A DNA stretch of 64,000 nucleotides from Parietichytrium sp. I65-24A. Taxonomy: Eukaryota > Sar > Bigyra > Thraustochytrida > Thraustochytriidae. Of the stretch, positions 57,993-64,000 are shown in pieces; position 1 is the stretch's first letter; each line of letters opens with the position of its first letter. The DNA lies in NCBI GenBank assembly GCA_012862575.1, contig BLSF01000096.1, positions 1-64,000 of the forward strand. Direction: 5' to 3'. Under the pieces are notes generated by a model. The model saw only the letters and a list, made by a program, of their open reading frames with translations. It was not told the DNA's origin and searched no databases. The position numbers were made by a program, and so were the translations under genes.

Positions 57993-60496
57993 ATGGAGGT
58001 GGGGGTTCGGGTGGTGGTGACAGGGAATGGAGGGGCGGGGACCTCCCCGAGCATAGTCGTCAAAGTTGACCATGCAAAGTCGTTCATGGCATTGGACAAG
58101 ATTTTGGCGTCGGGAAAGCAGAGCGATGAGTTCAAAATGTGGTATAAGTATGCCGCAGGAGCCGCAGGTCAAAGCTGTGTGTGGGCCGCAGTCGTAAACG
58201 CCGGAGAAGGCACACAGCGGTCGGCTTGCCAATTTGGATGGCTTAGGGGAACCAAGGTGAAGGCCATGCTTGCCACGCAGCTCGAATACTGTGGGGGGCT
58301 CGCAGGGCTGGTATTCGGACTTGGAGAAAGAGGGAGCGGCACTCTAGCGGTTCGCGGTCCCACTGGAATGGAGGAATACGTCAAAGCCTTCGGTAGATTT
58401 GTGAAACGCGACTGGCCCAAATTGAACGTCAAAGTCTTGCAGAGCTCAGATTGCCATCGGGCCAAATTCGAAGACGACGGTCTGGTGGAGATCCTCACCG
58501 TCACTCTTACCACTGCAAACGTTGCTCCAGAGTGCCCACTCCCTAACTATTGCCACTGGTGTGGTCTGGACGCTGCTCAGCACCAGTCCGATGAAGAGGT
58601 TGAGGAAGGGAGTGACGACGAAGAGAGTGAGGAGGAGAGCGACGATGAAGAAAGCGAGGAGGAGAGCGACGACGAAGAAAGCAATGAACAGAGTGACGGG
58701 GATGATGACTTGCAAGATGAAAAGGAGGAGAAGCAGTTGGGTGCACTTTGTTACATTCTCCGCTGCTGGAACAAGATTACTTATGACGGGAAATCTCGCG
58801 CAAAGGACGCTGAGGTGTGCGGTTTTTTCGCTGTTGTTGACTGTCCAACCGTTGCATGTATTCCAAGCCTAGTGAAGAGCGTTCACTTTCAAGGCGGGAG
58901 GAGCTGCACACACTCTCTTCAAGCAATCTTTCATCTTGGGCCACGAACTGTTATTCAAGACCAGCGATACAAAGAGTGGATGGCTTCCCTCGCGACAACT
59001 AGACATATTATGGTCCGTCACAATTCCGAGGATATGGACGGCTGTGCAGATCCTTTCCCGTCGTCTCTTCGCTGGGCTGCCAGGCTGCGTACGGGAACGC
59101 CGCAGATGTTTCCGAAGGAGGACACCATCGACCTGAGGCACGCTGATAGAAGAGAGGAAGAGAAGATTGTTCAGCTCGGGGAAGGGAATGCGCACTATTT
59201 GAATGGCAGTCTGAATGTGCAGGTCGAGTTTCGCGCAGCTGTGGATGGGTCCACGGTTATACTCGTCAACAGTTCCGAGGCCGAGACGCCCGTTCGCCAA
59301 GCAAAATCAATTCGCGAAGTAGAAACCGAAGCCGCAAATTTGGCCGCACGAATATCGGATTCCAACGAGATTGAGATTGAGGACGATTCGGGCTCGGCAA
59401 GCCCAATTACGAAGAGAGCGAAGACATCTAGCCTACGACGCAGTCCTGCGCTCACGTTCCTTGGGACAGGTTCTGCAAAACCATCAAAGTTGCGAGGTTG
59501 TAGCGCGATTTTGGTTCATTTTCGCCATGGGTTCGCCCTCTTAGATGTTGGGGAAGGGACATACGGGCAACTCTTGAGGCTCTACGGCCCAGAAGACACG
59601 CGCGAAATCCTTCGTGGACTACAGTGGATTTGGGTCAGCCATAAGCATTTGGATCACCATGGCGGAATTGGATTAATCATTAAGGAGCGTGCAATGCTGG
59701 GCTGCCAAGATCCTCTTCCGGTAATCGCTCCTCCGGAAATGGCCCTATTTCTGTCAGAGCATCTTGAATTGCTCTTTTCGTCAACCGAAGCTGCAAAGTC
59801 GTCGTACCGGTTCAGAGACTGTTTGGGGGTTGACAGGGACATTCACGGCGCTCGAAGCTGCCCAGTCTATCACTGCAAAGACGCGTATGCCGTTGGGTTC
59901 CCGCTTCAGCTGCAAGATTTGAGTTGGATCTGGCTAGTTTATTCGGGGGATACACGCCCCTGCCCAAATATGTGGGCACATCTAGGCAAACCTTCTGCGT
60001 TCTTGGCATCGCCGTACATATGTTGGCGATACGCCGCTCTTATTCACGGTAAGTGTTGGTACTGAGAAGCGACGATGTTGCAGTTTCATCCAATACCGCA
60101 AGTGATGTGTTTCAACTGACAACCTTTTCTTCTACGTGGTGAAAATTATCCTTTGTGTTATACTTATATAAAATGCCAAAAGAGGCAACCTTCGATGATA
60201 GCATGATAAAGCATGCCAAGGCGAAGAAGCACAGTACAACTTCAGAAGCGCTCAAAGCTGCAGGGGCGATGGGCTGCGACGTTGTATTCTTGACTCATTT
60301 CAGCCAACGTTATCCAAGATTTGGCGCGACCGACAGTCGGTCGGGTCACGAGCGCATCCCAACGATCGTTGCGTCCGACCTCATGGTAGCGGATCTTCCG
60401 GTGGACATTTCGTCGCTCTATCTTACAGCTGGGCAAATGGCAGAGGCTGCGGCTCGACTGGAGGAGTTTCAACTGGGGACAAAAGAGGCCGTCTAG
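57993..60496 (+). CDS. long-form tRNase Z (ELAC2/Trz1 type), two exons
   Basis: Zinc endonuclease that removes 3' trailers from precursor tRNAs. Exons are 57993-60048 and 60183-60496 with a 134-bp GT-AG intron; joining gives ALIHEATFDDSM as in the family. The product is 789 residues. The N-terminal half is the degenerate metallo-beta-lactamase copy (GEGTQR, then GGLAGLVFGLG). The catalytic half starts at FLGTGSAKPS, with the metal motif HKHLDHH at 550-556, LVYSGDTRPCP and LTHFSQRYP. Two oddities: an acidic DDEESEEES repeat in the N-terminal half (DNA 58590-58710), and about 15 extra residues between CPN and ALIHE. The frame opens at GTG 57966; ATG 57993 is used. Its last 74 bases overlap the facing gene. 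Confidence 0.92.
60049..60182 (+). other. spliceosomal intron in tRNase Z
   Basis: GTAAGT donor and AAAAG acceptor; 134 bp, AT-rich toward the 3' side. Removing it restores the conserved IHEATF motif. Confidence 0.9.
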
Positions 60497-62819
60497 AGGC
60501 TTGGTCCACGAGTTCTGCGTCCTGGGAGAAGCCAATGATGAGACTAGTCGTCGGGTCACGGATCATGCAGTTGTTCCGCACCCTGACGTGTCCATGATTC
60601 CAGCCGTTAAAGCGCTTGAGCGCTTCCACTGCCCGAGACGAGCCGAAGAAGGGGTGAGCAACGCAGTCATCCGTAAACCGATGGCCCATTGTCACACAGC
60701 AAGTGTCGTTGATGACCATGGAGTGCCCCTCGTCTAAGCAAATGCTAAATATGGCTTGCAAGGGCATAAGTTGTGCTCGGCACAGGTCGATGGGAAATAC
60801 CCATCTTCCCTCCACGAAAACGGGGTGATACGGGGTGATGACAAGCCCTGCCTCAAGTGTTACCATATGCGTTCCCGTTTCAAAATCCAGAACTGTTTCA
60901 AGCACACACTTCACCTCTGCCGTACCTGTCGGACTGTGAGGCGAGTGCACTTTGTCACCTCGCACAAGGGCCCCGACAGGCTTTAGAGAGCCGTCGGCCA
61001 TTCTGGCGGTGCAATGGCTGGCAAAACATGGATTCATGCTGTTCAAGAAGAATCGGGCCATGTCATCTTGCACAATTTGCGCTGTGGGTACGCTCCCCTG
61101 GCCATATCTTCCGGTTTCCTTGATCGAGGGTGACGGCGCTGGGATAGTGATGAATGCTTTCTCTGCGTCTTTGCGGAAGTTGTCAAACAATGCTCCATTG
61201 CCATACATTTGAACACCAGGGTCCTTAAAGTTGTTGCAGTACTGAAGTGCATGCGCAAGGAACAGGGAAGGAAGGTAGTGTCTACCCCATTTTTTCATAT
61301 AATCAGTCCTCTGTCCTGCAATGGAAATCTGACCCTCAACATCCTTGATGAGCCCTTCTATTTGTTCCTTGTGCGGGGCCAGAGCGGCTGCGGTCTTCAG
61401 TTTTTCAAGTTCTGCTAGAGTTTCAGCAAAAACGGGTGCTTTCACCAACCCGGGGTAGGTGTTTATGATCTTCTGTACACAGTCAAGCAGTTCGTCGCGG
61501 GCTCTTGTAACCTTGACGAGGCCGCCTAACTGCACAGACAGCGTCTCTCCAGGTTGAATGTAGCAGCTCTGACGCACACGTCTGGCGCTGCTATCTCGTG
61601 CGCTGAACCGGGCGGTCGCTTGTAGTATGGGCTCGTCCCATGCGGAGTCCAACTCCATTGTCTCAACGTCCACGATGAAGGAGCGAGACTGGCCAAAGCA
61701 CACAGAACCAATCCTCACCTCCAAAAGTTCCGACTCGGACAGCGTGGTTGGAAGCTGGGACAACACCGGGGTTCGTGAGCTGATCTTGGCCCCTCCAAGC
61801 GCTTGCACATCTATTATCGTGCTTTGCGAGAACGCCGTTCTTGCTCTCGCATATGCGTGGATGAAGGTGGTGCCCACCATCCCAATTTCTGGAATGAATG
61901 AGAATGCTCCGTCTCCCTCCATGGCAATCGAGTACAGGAGATCGGTGTCTAGAGAATATCCGAATCCAAACGTGCTGATGCTGAAAGGAGGTGAATTTTC
62001 TCCAAACTCTTGTTGAAGGTACCCTTTGAGAGTCTCCATGTGTCCTCGGGGCGGCTCGATGTTTGGTTCACCATCTGTGAGCAAAAAAATGTGGTTCATC
62101 GTCCCTTCACATTTGGAGGAAGTAACAACCTCCATTCCGGCCTTGAGTCCCGCCCAGAGGTTTGTCGAGTTTTTCGGCTCAAGACTCTCGATTCTGTCAA
62201 GAAGGGTGTTTTTGCCTCGTTCTGTCGTCAAAGTGGGACTGCACACCACAGATGCATTTGTGTGGAACGACACAATGGACATGCTGTCGTCCGGTCCCAT
62301 CATCGCAAGAATTGCTTTCACAGAGTGCTTGACAATATCCAGTCTGGTGAGTCCGAAAGACTCGCTCGTGTTGCCTCCATTTTGAACTTCAGCTTCGAGG
62401 CCCATCGAACCGCTGATGTCAATCACGCAGCAAATATGCGCTGGCTGCAAGTTGCCGACAGCGCGCTGCGAGGGCGGCGCGACATTCACCAAAAAGCTCT
62501 CCACATTTGGCAGCATCGAATATTTGGAGTCCGAACGAGGCAGAGCTGCGACCATCACCTTGAGCGTCGTTTCAGCTGGCAACAAGGAGTCGGCCTCGAC
62601 GAAGGACCCCGTGGGCGTCCGGGAGCCATGCTCCTTTAGATAGGTCTCAATACTCTCCCTCTCGTACACGAACCCTTTGCGATCGATTACAGGCTCTCTT
62701 GCGCGCTCTCCCGACATGGAGCAGTAGTACATGGACTCCTCTTCACACTCTGTGTTGTCTGGAGAGCCCGACAGTCGGCGTGGCACCGACCGCCTTGCAA
62801 TGTTGCGCAAGAAGTTCAT
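60423..62819 (-). CDS. U-box / VWA / Hint (VWint) protein
   Basis: A 798-residue intracellular protein. A U-box (about 30-95; SMSGERAREPVIDRKGFVYE) predicts E3 ubiquitin ligase activity. A von Willebrand A domain (about 128-320) has the MIDAS motif DISGSMG (D134, S136, S138). A helical linker leads to a Hint domain of the VWint type from C598 (CFASHCTARMADGSLKPV), with TPYHP near 660, then GHRFTDDCVAHPFFGSS and a closing RDPTTSLIIGF segment. VWA-Hint proteins occur across eukaryotes, and in most the Hint chemistry is untested. No signal peptide. The frame opens at GTG 62834; ATG at 62817-62819 is used. Its 3' end overlaps tRNase Z coding sequence by 74 bp. Confidence 0.92.
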   Translation of the reverse strand: MNFLRNIARRSVPRRLSGSPDNTECEEESMYYCSMSGERAREPVIDRKGFVYERESIETYLKEHGSRTPTGSFVEADSLLPAETTLKVMVAALPRSDSKYSMLPNVESFLVNVAPPSQRAVGNLQPAHICCVIDISGSMGLEAEVQNGGNTSESFGLTRLDIVKHSVKAILAMMGPDDSMSIVSFHTNASVVCSPTLTTERGKNTLLDRIESLEPKNSTNLWAGLKAGMEVVTSSKCEGTMNHIFLLTDGEPNIEPPRGHMETLKGYLQQEFGENSPPFSISTFGFGYSLDTDLLYSIAMEGDGAFSFIPEIGMVGTTFIHAYARARTAFSQSTIIDVQALGGAKISSRTPVLSQLPTTLSESELLEVRIGSVCFGQSRSFIVDVETMELDSAWDEPILQATARFSARDSSARRVRQSCYIQPGETLSVQLGGLVKVTRARDELLDCVQKIINTYPGLVKAPVFAETLAELEKLKTAAALAPHKEQIEGLIKDVEGQISIAGQRTDYMKKWGRHYLPSLFLAHALQYCNNFKDPGVQMYGNGALFDNFRKDAEKAFITIPAPSPSIKETGRYGQGSVPTAQIVQDDMARFFLNSMNPCFASHCTARMADGSLKPVGALVRGDKVHSPHSPTGTAEVKCVLETVLDFETGTHMVTLEAGLVITPYHPVFVEGRWVFPIDLCRAQLMPLQAIFSICLDEGHSMVINDTCCVTMGHRFTDDCVAHPFFGSSRAVEALKRFNGWNHGHVRVRNNCMIRDPTTSLIIGFSQDAELVDQASRRPLLSPVETPPVEPQPLPFAQL

Positions 62820-64000
62820 CTTTTCTCTGCACACCAGCCAACAATCCTCGAAGTCTGCCTCTTGTGCAGTTTTGAGTCTGCTTTCACTTTCTCACGCACA
62901 ACATCATACGATTGGATTGCACACCCTTCCAATGCTCAGTACAGTAAGGGAGCTCGTACTAATACAACTAATACTGCCCGCGAATTTTTATTGGAAAAGT
63001 TTGATTGACTAACCACGTCAGAGCCTTTTGCCTGAAATTGCCTGAATCTGAAGAATCTGAAAATAATCTGAATGAAAACAGTTAGAATTTACAGTTTAAG
63101 TTAGTCCAGCTTTGTGGTAATCTGGGTTGTCCACGTGACGCAAGATCTGCATCTCTTGTCATCTCTTGTCCTCTAAATCCTCTAGACTCTTTTCTGTGAA
63201 GGACTACAGACTTTTTTTCATTCCAGTACGGTACTTGAGTACAGTACCGATCTTAGTGCGAGTATCTATATCATTTAGCGAGTACTAACATACCTCCCCG
63301 AAAGATTTCGCTTATGCGTTGGAGTAAAAGTCTCGTGGGTTGCCGACCCTTAGCTGCGCTGTACATCGCCCTATGTTCGATGGCCCCAAAAAAATAACAC
63401 GACGGTCACAGGATGAGTGATGACATGTTATCATAATTCGTGCAAGTGATTTAAAGTTTGCGTTTCAGAAATCCAGAATCCAGAATCCAGAATCCAGAAT
63501 CCAGAACCCAGATGATGCCGTGGCGGAATTTGGAGTTCAGAATTCAGGATACAGAATTTCACTGGTTCCATGTTTGCACGTGCTTTAGAGTACCAGTATA
63601 CATATCGGTACCGTTGTAGGGGCCAGGAAAGTTTCGTGATGTCCCGCATCTCCCGTGATCTTGAAAAGGACAGAACGTTCGACAAAATTGAGGAATCTTG
63701 CTGGCTGGTCTGTTCGCTGAACTTGTAGCAATGGCGTCATGTGTGGACGAACTTCTCCTTGAACCATTGGACTGTAGTACTAGGAAGAGCAACCTGATTT
63801 GCTGAGTTCAAAGTTCTCTGATTTGGACTACTTCGTAAGCAGCCTGGTTGTGAACATTGTGAAAGGCGTGAAGCCACGGGGTGCAGCGTAAACAAACCCT
63901 ATCGGAAGGTGGGGTGGGCGAAATCACTATATTTCCGGAAAGGAACCCATCGATAGCAGTATGCATACAGAATAGAGTCAAATAGAGACATGGTCTGTTC
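62820..64000. other. 5' flank of the U-box/VWA/Hint gene, no supported gene
   Basis: Contains a GGTACTTGAGTACAGTACC palindromic stretch (about 63230-63247) and a 7-bp ATCCAGA array (63466-63511). Short frames were not accepted. Confidence 0.55.
63466..63511. repeat. heptanucleotide minisatellite (ATCCAGA)
   Basis: About six 7-bp units, with decayed copies to about 63555. Confidence 0.9.

Noticed and set aside
57428-58135. 235-codon Lys/Ala-rich frame on the minus strand
   Set aside because: Produced by the 6-bp CTTTGG array, which has no stops in any frame.
1-64000. tRNA, rRNA, snRNA, retroelement or DNA transposon
   Set aside because: No T-loop, snRNA or rRNA signatures and no reverse transcriptase, integrase or transposase motifs were noticed by eye; a covariance-model or profile search would be needed to exclude diverged copies.

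Overview
The window looks like nuclear DNA of a single-celled, flagellated eukaryote with large, nearly intron-free genes. The evidence is an outer-arm axonemal dynein intermediate chain (so the organism makes motile flagella), a P2X-type receptor, an MFSD1-like transporter, a long-form tRNase Z, serine palmitoyltransferase LCB2, a giant ubiquitin-specific protease and a giant calpain. Only two spliceosomal introns can be defined with confidence (97 and 134 bp, both GT-AG). The gene set, moderate GC and repeat-rich intergenic DNA would suit a stramenopile such as a thraustochytrid/labyrinthulomycete. That placement is inference; another flagellated protist or an early-branching opisthokont cannot be excluded from this sequence. 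No plastid, rRNA or tRNA gene, CRISPR array, virus-like element or recognisable transposon was seen.

Layout. 1-1272: repeat-rich 5' flank. 1273-4518 (+): a secretory-pathway membrane protein with three tandem Hint (hedgehog/intein) domains outside and three identical-spacing cysteine fingers inside. 4783-5931 (-): alpha/beta hydrolase. 5932-10373: gene-poor stretch with at most one small secreted-protein gene (8500-8751, -). 10374-11967 (+): LCB2, two exons. 12512-14788 (-): low-complexity coiled-coil protein. 15777-17141 (+): IQ-motif protein of the MFI/C11orf65 family. 17407-19758 (-): polyQ/SP-rich protein. 22297-22878 (+): EAPP-like zinc protein. 23926-25683 (+): pentameric ligand-gated channel fused to a SAM domain. 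26296-27852 (-): MFSD1-like transporter. 29710-31062 (+): P2X receptor. 31404-32354 (-): bacterial-type NFACT-R protein. 33712-35766 (+): DNAI1/ODA9. 36107-44923 (-): 2938-residue USP. 45687-52844 (-): 2385-residue calpain. 53100-53504 (+): possible small membrane protein. 54416-55735 (+): ARM/HEAT-like protein. 56040-56720 (-): Siw14-like phosphatase. 57993-60496 (+): tRNase Z, two exons. 60423-62819 (-): U-box/VWA/Hint protein whose 3' end overlaps tRNase Z in antisense.

The genes alternate between strands and form tight convergent pairs (3' gaps of about 260-610 bp, one overlap), while the 5' flanks are longer and carry the minisatellites, GA/CT tracts and a dispersed TACT(C/G)AGTA motif. 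There is no operon-like logic. Shared themes are ligand-gated ion entry (SAM-channel, P2X), calcium-linked proteolysis (calpain with EF-hands), ubiquitin handling (USP, U-box protein) and two unrelated Hint-bearing proteins. The triple-Hint membrane protein is the strongest candidate for something undescribed. Several long open frames begin only at TTG or GTG; for those genes I placed the start at the first in-frame ATG.
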